DNA of 54,564 nucleotides, from the NCBI GenBank assembly GCA_030638305.1, contig DAOWEW010000060.1:1-54564 (forward strand), in the 5' to 3' direction. This document shows, piece after piece, positions 47,250 to 54,564 of the stretch. The stretch comes from Desulfobacteraceae bacterium. GTDB lineage: Bacteria > Desulfobacterota > Desulfobacteria > Desulfobacterales > ETH-SRB1. The translations under genes and the position numbers were made by a program. Every line of letters begins with the position of its first letter. Position 1 is the stretch's first letter. Under the pieces are notes generated by a model. It saw only the letters and a program-made list of their open reading frames with translations. It ran no database searches and was not told the DNA's origin.

Positions 47250-49016
47250 CTAATCTCCAAAATCTACTGTTCCAAAATCTGAATAGTATGTAGTCGTACT
47301 TTCACCCTTAGGAGTAAATTTTACTTTGAACTTACCATGTATTGACTGTTTTGTGACTTTTGCTGTAAAAACCCCTTTTTTGGGCGCGCTAAGTTCCATT
47401 TGGGTTTGATAATCACATGTGACCTCTATATCAATTTTGTCGCCATTATCATTTTCACCTGTTAAGTTATACTTGATCGGTTTTTTTGTTCTTGTTGAAA
47501 AAGAACCCAGTGCAGCAGTTAAAGAAGCTTCTGTAGCTGTAAGCATATCAATCTTAACTACCCCAGACCCGTTTGACTCAGCAAAGGTCACTTTGCAGGT
47601 CATAGTACCTATTTCTAAACCTGCAAATTTATCACCAAGCCACTCCCACAACGAATCCCATGGCCCTTGACTATCAGCATGTGTAAAGCGAACCGGGGCG
47701 GCAGTTTGCGATTTCCTAAAGCATATGCTTCCTATCTCAGACAAATCTCCATCCGCCATAGGCATACCCGGTGTAAATAGAGCTATCATTGACATCCCAG
47801 GCAATGGATTGTCAGTGCTGTTGCGAAAATTGTTGGCCTGCATCCAGACATACGGGTGAGGAAATCCACTGGAGCCCCAGTTCTCATCTTGATAACCCTT
47901 GTCATTATCAAATGTATATGTCTTGTCAACACCACCTTCGACCCATTTTATGGTGCCAGAAACCAACGAGTTCATGTTGTGGCTCATATAATAGGCGCTC
48001 ACATCAGGCCCTTTCTTGACATATCTCATCAGTGGCCTCGCCTTATCTTCGTGAACTTCATATCCACGAATAATGGCATATGGAATGTAGTTCTCATCAA
48101 GTATGTAAAGCGGATTGAAGTCTGTCACTACAGAATTGTGTATTTTTGTGAACGTTAGTTTCCATTCTACAAGGGGTAGTGTATTCTTGCCTCGACAGCT
48201 AACGTCTGTTGCTGCAAAATCTGTTTTGATTTTCGTGTTCAAGCCATACTCTTTTTCTGCTTCAAAACCACTGGTAGGCAACTTTAACATAATATTAGTC
48301 GGCACTGGTCCCGGTTTTCCGACTTTAGCCTTCACCATAGTAGGGTCCATATTGATACTACCCGCATTTCCATACAAGACAAAAGCAATGTCATTTGGTC
48401 CCGGGGCCGGAGGGGCACCGGAAAATAGATGTAAATCTTTATTAATACCGTATAAAAAGAAAAATGGTGTCGCTTTTTTATTTATTTTGTCAACATGAAC
48501 ACACTTGAAGTACCACCCGTCAAGGAATTTGCGTTCGCCACGAAGATGGTAATGGTTATTGGGGTTGCTCACATTGACGTTAATGGTCTCCTCGTGCAAA
48601 ACGGTAGCGTCATTCTTCACCGTCACTTTCATCTTGCTGCCTTTGAAGTATTTGGCTTTTTTTACGTTACCGCTCATTTTGCCTCTTACCTGTATCGCCT
48701 TATATTTCATCTTAAAACTACCTAGACTGTTAATTTTATAATGCACAAGAGGATTCCCTATGAAAGCAACAACTGTTGGGACACTTAAATTTACAATGCC
48801 CGGTTGCGCCTGGCCCTGTGGCAATGAGGGGGGGTGGGGTGGCACTCTTAAGCCAGCTATAGAGATGATCGGATTGTGATCTTCTGTTACAGTAACTGTT
48901 AAAGGAAGAGGGGAGCCGGGATCTGCTTTGATTACTAAATAGAAGAATCTTTCAGGCAAGTATAAAGCCTTGCGTTTATTGCTTCCTGTAAACTTGGAGC
49001 GTACGTATATTTCCAT
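47250..49016 (-). CDS. Tocopherol-cyclase-like protein, 588 aa (mirror copy)
   Basis: Exact reverse-complement copy of 5549-7315; DGWYFK and GYQDENWG motifs. Confidence 0.73.
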   Translation of the reverse strand: MEIYVRSKFTGSNKRKALYLPERFFYLVIKADPGSPLPLTVTVTEDHNPIISIAGLRVPPHPPSLPQGQAQPGIVNLSVPTVVAFIGNPLVHYKINSLGSFKMKYKAIQVRGKMSGNVKKAKYFKGSKMKVTVKNDATVLHEETINVNVSNPNNHYHLRGERKFLDGWYFKCVHVDKINKKATPFFFLYGINKDLHLFSGAPPAPGPNDIAFVLYGNAGSINMDPTMVKAKVGKPGPVPTNIMLKLPTSGFEAEKEYGLNTKIKTDFAATDVSCRGKNTLPLVEWKLTFTKIHNSVVTDFNPLYILDENYIPYAIIRGYEVHEDKARPLMRYVKKGPDVSAYYMSHNMNSLVSGTIKWVEGGVDKTYTFDNDKGYQDENWGSSGFPHPYVWMQANNFRNSTDNPLPGMSMIALFTPGMPMADGDLSEIGSICFRKSQTAAPVRFTHADSQGPWDSLWEWLGDKFAGLEIGTMTCKVTFAESNGSGVVKIDMLTATEASLTAALGSFSTRTKKPIKYNLTGENDNGDKIDIEVTCDYQTQMELSAPKKGVFTAKVTKQSIHGKFKVKFTPKGESTTTYYSDFGTVDFGD

Positions 49017-49037
49017 AAGGGGTTAGAATCCCTCCTT
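49017..49037 (-). promoter_or_regulatory. Shine-Dalgarno hairpin before the tocopherol-cyclase-like gene (mirror copy)
   Basis: Reverse complement of 5528-5548. Confidence 0.35.
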
Positions 49038-49100
49038 AGAGAACATAGTTTATATATAAATTGACGATTATTAATACCGTCTCACTTTACACCTTAAGAT

Positions 49101-49256
49101 ATGATGGAAATTCTAAATGGTTACCACTACAACACTAAAGCATTCCTTGGCTCACGAGACCCTTTCACACGGACGTTCTGCAACTATGACAAAGCCCCTC
49201 ATAAATTTCGTGTGGACATTTTATTGTCGAAAATAAATTTAGTAGGAATGGCCTGA
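49101..49256 (+). CDS. Possible 51-aa small ORF or remnant (mirror copy)
   Basis: Reverse complement of 5309-5464; starts MMEILNGYHYNTKAFLGSRD. Confidence 0.3.
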   Translation: MMEILNGYHYNTKAFLGSRDPFTRTFCNYDKAPHKFRVDILLSKINLVGMA

Positions 49257-49300
49257 TTTTCGTCTGATAACCATCAAACTTTCCGGATTGTTCAGCGGTC

Positions 49301-49780
49301 TCACAGAATTTTATCCAGCTCAGCTTGCCTCGCGAGCCGCCGCCGCAACCAAAGCCTTACTATCGTTAGCTCTCGGGATCTTATCCCGAGAAGACTCTCA
49401 TGAGAATGTTCCCGATCATATTGTCCTACAGTGATGACAGTATGCTTGGTGCCATTTTTTTCGGAAATATACGATTCGTATGTTTCGCCTGAAGCATTCA
49501 CGTCTTTTTTTGAGCCTGGAAATAAAAGTAATCGCACGACTGCAGTAGCAGCCATAATCACAAAGAACACCAGGAACAGAGTAAAAAATACGATTGATAA
49601 CCAGATCAGGCCGGCGAATGCCAAGACAATAAGAAGTCGCACATACCAAGTTTTTGGCATTCCCTCGACATTCAGGCTTAACGCTTTGTCCTTTACAGGT
49701 AGCTTCACCAGTATCCCTTGCAAATATTGTTGACGGAAAAGAAATTTTCTGATTATAACGGAATTATCCAAATTTAACAT
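49301..49780 (-). CDS. Small inner-membrane hypothetical protein, 159 aa (mirror copy)
   Basis: Exact reverse-complement copy of 4785-5264; two hydrophobic segments and an arginine-rich end. The 9-bp-stem hairpin of the left arm appears at 49371-49391. Confidence 0.55.
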   Translation of the reverse strand: MLNLDNSVIIRKFLFRQQYLQGILVKLPVKDKALSLNVEGMPKTWYVRLLIVLAFAGLIWLSIVFFTLFLVFFVIMAATAVVRLLLFPGSKKDVNASGETYESYISEKNGTKHTVITVGQYDREHSHESLLGIRSRELTIVRLWLRRRLARQAELDKIL

Positions 49781-49826
49781 TTAGTACAAAACATTTTTAT
49801 CACAACTTTGAAACAAAAGCAAGCTT

Positions 49827-49988
49827 TCAATTGATGGCGTCGCAAAAAATCCGATCTACTGCGTCGTAGCGGGATCTCAGGTGCTCAATATACCATATGT
49901 ATACCTCCGCTCCCTCAATACCACCACTCCTTAGTATATCGAAATTATTGCTTAGCTATCCCAAGACTTTTTACGAGATCTTAATTGA
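49827..49988. mobile_element. MITE-like element (mirror copy)
   Basis: Reverse complement of 4577-4738. Because the whole arm is mirrored, this does not count as a second genomic copy. Confidence 0.48.
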
Positions 49989-50013
49989 CTGATGATAAAC
50001 ATAAACATTGATA
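49985..50013 (+). promoter_or_regulatory. Candidate mnmH promoter (mirror copy)
   Basis: TTGACT at 49985-49990 and TTGATA at 50008-50013, 17-base spacing. Confidence 0.3.
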
Positions 50014-50044
50014 CATCCATAAGTAATTAGAAAAAATAAACGCT

Positions 50045-51181
50045 ATGGCACATCAGGTTTCAGCAACTATCAGCACAACAGACGATTTGCGTAAATTGTT
50101 TTATGAGAATATTCCAATTATCGACGTCAGAACTCCTGGGGAGTTTAAATCAACTGCTGTTCCAAATTCAGTCAATCTGCCACTCCTGACAGAGGATGAA
50201 TGCCATGCAATTGGAATTCATTTTGAAGGAGATACTTCAATAGGTGTGATTGAGTTCGCTGAAGATAGCATCAATATTGTACCAACACCAAAGGTAATAG
50301 TTACTTATAAAAAATTTCGAGAAAAACACCCGAATGCCGTATTGTCTTGTTCTAAAGATGGAAGGCGTTCTGCGGTGATCCAACAAAATTTGTATGAGCA
50401 CAGACAATGGCAAATACCGATCGTTGAAGGAGGGATTTGTTCTCTAAATAAATTTCTTATTGACGAGAGTGAATACCTCGGTTGTAAGACGGATTTTTTC
50501 CTACTGAGTGGTAAAACGGGATCTGGTAAAACGCGTCTACTGAGAAAATTACCAAACACGTTAAATTTAGAGGGGCTGGCAAACCACCGCGGTTCAGCCT
50601 TTGGTCAAGTGGCCACGAAACAACCGGGTCAAATCAATTTTGAAAATGAATTGACCTATGCACAAATTCAACTGAGTAAAGATCATGCCAGACGGGTTTT
50701 GATAGAAGATGAAAACCAATACATCGGATCCATTCATCTACCAAAGCATTTATATGACAAGATGTCCCACGCGCCTATCATTCTAATGGAAGTTTCACAC
50801 CAGTCACGCTTGAATACAAGTCTGCAGGAATATGTCATTGATACCCTTGAAGGATATCGTGCATACTATGGTGAAGAGCAGGCATTTTCCCTTTATCGTC
50901 AATCAATCCTTGATAGCCTCAAGAAAATCCGTAAGCGTCTTGGTGAGGATTGCTATAAAAAGTTGAGAGTTCTGGCTGGAAATGCATTAAATCAGCAAGA
51001 GAGAACAGGTTCCGTTGAAGCGCACATACCGTGGGTAGAGACCTTGTTGCATGACTACTATGACCCTATGTATGAATACCTGATCAAGAATAAAAAGGAT
51101 CGAATCATTTACTCGGGTGATGCAATCAAGGTTGCTGAATACTGGGACACATATAGGCACGTCCATTGGAATATTACCTGA
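50045..51181 (+). CDS. mnmH: tRNA 2-selenouridine synthase MnmH (mirror copy)
   Basis: Exact reverse-complement copy of 3384-4520; CSKDGRRS rhodanese loop and GKTGSGKT P-loop. Confidence 0.9.
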   Translation: MAHQVSATISTTDDLRKLFYENIPIIDVRTPGEFKSTAVPNSVNLPLLTEDECHAIGIHFEGDTSIGVIEFAEDSINIVPTPKVIVTYKKFREKHPNAVLSCSKDGRRSAVIQQNLYEHRQWQIPIVEGGICSLNKFLIDESEYLGCKTDFFLLSGKTGSGKTRLLRKLPNTLNLEGLANHRGSAFGQVATKQPGQINFENELTYAQIQLSKDHARRVLIEDENQYIGSIHLPKHLYDKMSHAPIILMEVSHQSRLNTSLQEYVIDTLEGYRAYYGEEQAFSLYRQSILDSLKKIRKRLGEDCYKKLRVLAGNALNQQERTGSVEAHIPWVETLLHDYYDPMYEYLIKNKKDRIIYSGDAIKVAEYWDTYRHVHWNIT

Positions 51182-51265
51182 TTTGTTCCAATAGCTTTAA
51201 TCCTGCCTCTTCGGCTGTTTTTCGCTCTCGCATAGCCGCTTGGTTTATAGTGGGCCGAGCTAACT

Positions 51266-51352
51266 TTAGTAACAAAGTAAATCCCTTTCGGGGTCCCGGT
51301 ACCTACGGCTTCCCACAACCCAAATCTCACGGTAGCGGAGTCTTTCTATGAT
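51266..51352 (-). pseudogene. Tn3-family transposase fragment (mirror copy)
   Basis: Reverse complement of 3213-3299; REIWVVGSRRYRDPERDL segment. Confidence 0.58.
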
Positions 51353-51429
51353 GGTATTTTTTTGACGGTTCCTGTTTGTAAAAAAATAAATAAAAACAGC
51401 AGGTTATGCTTTGCAATCCTTACAAAATA

Positions 51430-52449
51430 TTAGTTGTTCGTAGTTACTTTGTACTTTTCAAATGCGGCCTGTGCTTCTTCTATTAATAGATATTCTTTTC
51501 CTGTATATCTTGGTGAGAAGTGGAAAATAGTGTATTGTTTAACATTGGCTTCGCCTGCTAATCTTCCGGCTTGATAAGCAGTAAGGTGATATTTTTTATC
51601 AGCCATATCTTTGTCATTTTCAAGAAACGCTGCTTCTATAAAAAGATGATCAGATTTTTTTGCCAATGCTATTATTTTTTCTTTGTTATATTTACTGTAA
51701 ACCACATCTGTAATATATGTAATCTTTTGCCCTGGAGTAATGAGAGCGATTTGTTGTGAAAGATCCTCAAGAATAAATTTTTTTTCTTTATTATCTTTTC
51801 CGTATTTTACCCTGAATTCTGAATCAGGAGCCTGGCAGTTGAATAAAGCTTTCTTGAACTCTTTTATCCAGGGGCCTATTTCAAGTCCAAGAGCAATAAC
51901 TTTGTCTTTAATTATATTAACATGAAATCGTTCTTCGATTGAAAATCCCAGGCATGGTATGCTGTGGTCAAGGATTACGGCGGAAACAGACAGAGCCGGT
52001 TCTTTTACAAGGATGGTGTTAAAGAGTTCTTTTATATCTTCTTGAACAGGAATAAATCTGTTTTGGCACAGATACTGTCTAAAAATCAGGTGATCAGGAT
52101 ATACCTCGGTAACATTTAAAGATAACCTGTTGTTGAAATTTTCTGCAAGATTCCATGAATAGCCGGCCAGTTTTCCTTCAATATTTTTTATAAAACCTTC
52201 AGGACCATATATATATAAGTTTTTTTCACGGCCAAGGAAAAGTCGCAGCATCCTGTCAAAACCGACAAAATGATCCATATGTGTATGTGTGACAAAAACA
52301 TGGCTTATCTTAAGAATATCTCTTGCTGAAAGAGAATTAATATCGCCTAAATCGAAAATCAGGGCTCGTTTTTCAAATAAAAAGGGGATAAATATTCCCG
52401 GGTCATCGAAATGTCCGTTGATTAGCCTTGGATGAAAGGATGGGGGCAT
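51430..52449 (-). CDS. RNase Z-like metallo-beta-lactamase-fold hydrolase (mirror copy)
   Basis: Exact reverse-complement copy of 2116-3135; HTHMDH and HFSPRY motifs; ATG at 52449 preferred over the in-frame ATG at 52488. Confidence 0.82.
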   Translation of the reverse strand: MPPSFHPRLINGHFDDPGIFIPFLFEKRALIFDLGDINSLSARDILKISHVFVTHTHMDHFVGFDRMLRLFLGREKNLYIYGPEGFIKNIEGKLAGYSWNLAENFNNRLSLNVTEVYPDHLIFRQYLCQNRFIPVQEDIKELFNTILVKEPALSVSAVILDHSIPCLGFSIEERFHVNIIKDKVIALGLEIGPWIKEFKKALFNCQAPDSEFRVKYGKDNKEKKFILEDLSQQIALITPGQKITYITDVVYSKYNKEKIIALAKKSDHLFIEAAFLENDKDMADKKYHLTAYQAGRLAGEANVKQYTIFHFSPRYTGKEYLLIEEAQAAFEKYKVTTNN

Positions 52450-52451
52450 TG

Positions 52452-52871
52452 TTATGGCAGAAATCTTATAACTTGCTGGTTTATGCAATGATATATATCT
52501 TCATCAGAGCCGAATATATCAATAGTATCTTTGTGATTTATTAGTATTTCTATAACAAAAGATGTAACATAAATACTTACTATATGTGGATTAGGAACAA
52601 TATTTCTCACTGGTGCAATTTGGTAATCAATATCAAACTCATCAGAATGACTTAATTTTTCGAGGCATTTATTAATCTGTTCTTCTAATCCGTTTTTATT
52701 GGTTGTTTCAATGATATTGTTCTCAATAAGCTTCATGGCAATAGCATTTGAAAGTTGTTCTATAGAACCTTTTATTTTTTGTATCGCCTGTTTTCGGGCA
52801 TGTTCTTTTGAAGATTCTATTTTAGATAAAATGCTTGATTCACGATTACTGGGCCTGAATGTTTTAGACAT
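52452..52871 (-). CDS. Hypothetical protein, 139 aa (mirror copy)
   Basis: Exact reverse-complement copy of 1694-2113. Confidence 0.68.
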   Translation of the reverse strand: MSKTFRPSNRESSILSKIESSKEHARKQAIQKIKGSIEQLSNAIAMKLIENNIIETTNKNGLEEQINKCLEKLSHSDEFDIDYQIAPVRNIVPNPHIVSIYVTSFVIEILINHKDTIDIFGSDEDIYHCINQQVIRFLP

Positions 52872-52897
52872 GGATTATCACCTGTAGTTGCTGTAAC

Positions 52898-52920
52898 GGT
52901 TCATGGTTTAACCTTGAACC
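52898..52920. repeat. Mirror of palindromic repeat copy B
   Basis: Reverse complement of 1645-1667. Confidence 0.58.
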
Positions 52921-52998
52921 CCGAAAACTGTAAAACCGGGTAATTATAATAATTGTATGTAAAATGGATTGCAAGGGAAATATTGCAAAGCCGGTTGT

Positions 52999-53033
52999 CA
53001 GGTTCAAGGTTGGTTGCTGGAACTGTGAACCTG
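52999..53033. repeat. Mirror of palindromic repeat copy A
   Basis: Reverse complement of 1532-1566. Confidence 0.58.
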
Positions 53034-53038
53034 AGCAG

Positions 53039-54562
53039 TTACGTTTCTTCAATAATAATTTGTACTTTTTTCGTTCCATTCCAGTGGTTCCAGCGCAACC
53101 TGAATGCAATTTTATCAAATTTGTCATTTAATGGTTTGCTTTTGTCAATATTGAAATGAATTGTATTAAAGCTCTTTCCTTTGCTGGATGAATTTTGCTT
53201 TAAAAGCATACTTCTATGATTTTTACCAACAATTTTTGAAGATAACACTCTAATATTTTTAGCCGTAAAAAGCGGTTCATCGTTTCCTGAACCAAAAGGC
53301 TTTAAGACTTCAAGATCGTCAATCAGTGTGTCTGAAATATAATCGAAATTAAGTTCATAATCAATTCTAATTACCGGCGCAAGATTTATTGTTTGTTTAT
53401 TTGCAATTCTTTCAAAATTTTCCTGAAATAGCTTTATATTTTCATTTTTTATTTTTAAGCCCGCAGCATTTGAATGCCCGCCAAAATTTTCAAGATCACT
53501 TGAACAATTCATAAGTCCGTCATACAGGTCAAATCCGGATATACTTCTCGCTGAACCTTTACCAATACCATTTTTTGTTGAAATAAGCACAACAGGCCGA
53601 AAAAATTTTTTTACAAGCCTTGACGCAGTTATCCCAAGAATTCCTTCGTGCCAGCCTTGATTAGATAATACAAGTGTTTTCTTCTCTAATAGATGTGGAT
53701 TTTTATTTAAATGTAACAGAATATTATCAGTCAGTTTTTTTTCAATAATCTGTCTTTGGATATTCAATTTGTTGAGTGTTTGAGCAATTTGTCTCGCTAC
53801 ATCAAGCCGTTTTGTAGTTAAAAGTTCAACTGCAATTTTTGCATGGTCTATTCTGCCCGGTGCATTTAATCTTGGCGCCAGCTTGAAAGCAATATCATTC
53901 GTATCTGTTGATGAGCTTTTTAATTTGCATTCTTCGATCAATGCTTTCATTCCATCCCGTTCACCTGTGTAGATTTTTTCAAGTCCCGCATTAACTAATA
54001 TCCGGTTTTCATCAACAAGAGGAACCATATCAGCAATGGTTCCGAGGGCGACGAGATCGCAAAGATTTTTTAAATTGGGTTCTGGCAAAGTATCCCAGAA
54101 GCTGTTGTCACGCAGGTGTTTTCTGAGGCAGATCAGCAGATAAAAGGCCACGCCGACTCCTGCGAGGTTGTCAAGCCCTGATGTGCAATCAGAGCGTTTT
54201 GGGTTTACAACAGCAACTGCATGAGGCGGTCTGTCCGATATTCTATGATGATCGGTTATGATTACGTCTATTCCAAGATGTCGTGCAGTCTTCACAGCAT
54301 CATAACTGCCGGATCCGCAGTCCACAGTTATTATAAGGTTTATTCCTTTTGGCATCGCATATTTTGTAATATGGTTTTTTTGCAGACTGTATCCTTCTTT
54401 TATCCTGTGCGGGATATAGTAAGCTGCATTTGCTCCTATATAACGGAAAAACTCTAAAAGAACAGCCGTCGCAGTGATTCCATCAACATCATAATCTCCA
54501 AAAACCAAAATTTTTTCCTTATTAATTATTGCGGAAAAAATGCGGCTGACAGCAGTATTCAT
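53039..54562 (-). CDS. recJ: RecJ exonuclease, N-terminus missing at the contig edge (mirror copy)
   Basis: Exact reverse-complement copy of 3-1526, truncated at exactly the same base. That identical truncation is expected if both arms are the same assembled path read on opposite strands. Confidence 0.92.
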   Translation of the reverse strand: MNTAVSRIFSAIINKEKILVFGDYDVDGITATAVLLEFFRYIGANAAYYIPHRIKEGYSLQKNHITKYAMPKGINLIITVDCGSGSYDAVKTARHLGIDVIITDHHRISDRPPHAVAVVNPKRSDCTSGLDNLAGVGVAFYLLICLRKHLRDNSFWDTLPEPNLKNLCDLVALGTIADMVPLVDENRILVNAGLEKIYTGERDGMKALIEECKLKSSSTDTNDIAFKLAPRLNAPGRIDHAKIAVELLTTKRLDVARQIAQTLNKLNIQRQIIEKKLTDNILLHLNKNPHLLEKKTLVLSNQGWHEGILGITASRLVKKFFRPVVLISTKNGIGKGSARSISGFDLYDGLMNCSSDLENFGGHSNAAGLKIKNENIKLFQENFERIANKQTINLAPVIRIDYELNFDYISDTLIDDLEVLKPFGSGNDEPLFTAKNIRVLSSKIVGKNHRSMLLKQNSSSKGKSFNTIHFNIDKSKPLNDKFDKIAFRLRWNHWNGTKKVQIIIEET

Positions 54563-54564
54563 TC

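Larger units (their letters stand above)
1..54564. repeat. Whole-window perfect inverted repeat (two 27,282-bp arms)
   Basis: Every gene in 1-27282 has an exact partner at 54565-x on the other strand, and the first 24 bases are the reverse complement of the last 24. Arm-to-arm spacer is zero and the axis lies between 27282 and 27283. The arms contain genes normally present once per chromosome and show no differences in the parts compared. Both end at the same base inside recJ. A natural giant palindrome would be expected to have a spacer, some divergence and unrelated flanks. The pattern fits an assembler turning back onto the opposite strand at the central hairpin. Confidence 0.97.

Noticed and set aside
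27283..54564. A second, independent set of all genes (true gene duplication)
   Set aside because: Identity in every part compared, no spacer and identical truncation inside recJ fit an assembly fold-back far better than a natural duplication.

Overview
The window is one perfect 54,564-base palindrome: base x is complementary to base 54565-x throughout, with no spacer, and the axis lies between 27282 and 27283. The real information content is therefore about 27.3 kb. The arms carry single-copy housekeeping genes (rpoA, rpsD, rpsK, rpsM, rplQ, rpmJ), show no difference in the parts compared, and both stop at the same base inside recJ. This is most simply an assembly fold-back at a short hairpin, not a biological duplication. 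Both copies are listed; full annotation is with the left-arm copy (1-27282) and the right-arm entries are short.

The organism looks like a Desulfobacterota/deltaproteobacterial-type bacterium, probably a metagenomic contig. The grounds are an rpmJ-rpsM-rpsK-rpsD-rpoA-rplQ cluster with zinc-ribbon S4 and L36, AT-rich intergenic DNA, GGTTCAAGGTT-type palindromic repeats, and a small element with TCGTAAAAAGTC / GACGCCATCAA ends of a kind I associate with Desulfobacterales. This assignment is an inference.

Left arm, in order: recJ (5' end cut by the contig edge), an unrecognised 139-aa gene and an RNase Z-like metallo-beta-lactamase gene, all rightward. A 248-bp gap follows with a fragment of a Tn3-family transposase. 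Next come mnmH (tRNA 2-selenouridine synthase, leftward), a MITE-like element, and a small membrane protein gene. Then a 17.65-kb rightward operon (5549-23198) encodes five large proteins of 588, 1146, 1106, 2325 and 648 aa. A short spacer and the convergent ribosomal/rpoA operon, read leftward from the axis and ending in a terminator near 23524-23563, complete the arm.

The five-gene operon is the candidate undescribed system. The first protein has clear tocopherol-cyclase (VTE1)-like motifs. The second is a DUF6603-type beta-rich protein. The other three carry motifs that I recognise from large conserved 'hypothetical' proteins but cannot assign to a function. None has an obvious signal peptide, membrane anchor, Walker motif, nuclease or protease signature. 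A large soluble assembly that handles a hydrophobic ligand or lipid is a possible reading, but only an inference. Transposase debris and a MITE-like element near its left border suggest that the mnmH-to-648-aa block is a mobile or recombinogenic insertion between recJ/MBL and the ribosomal operon.
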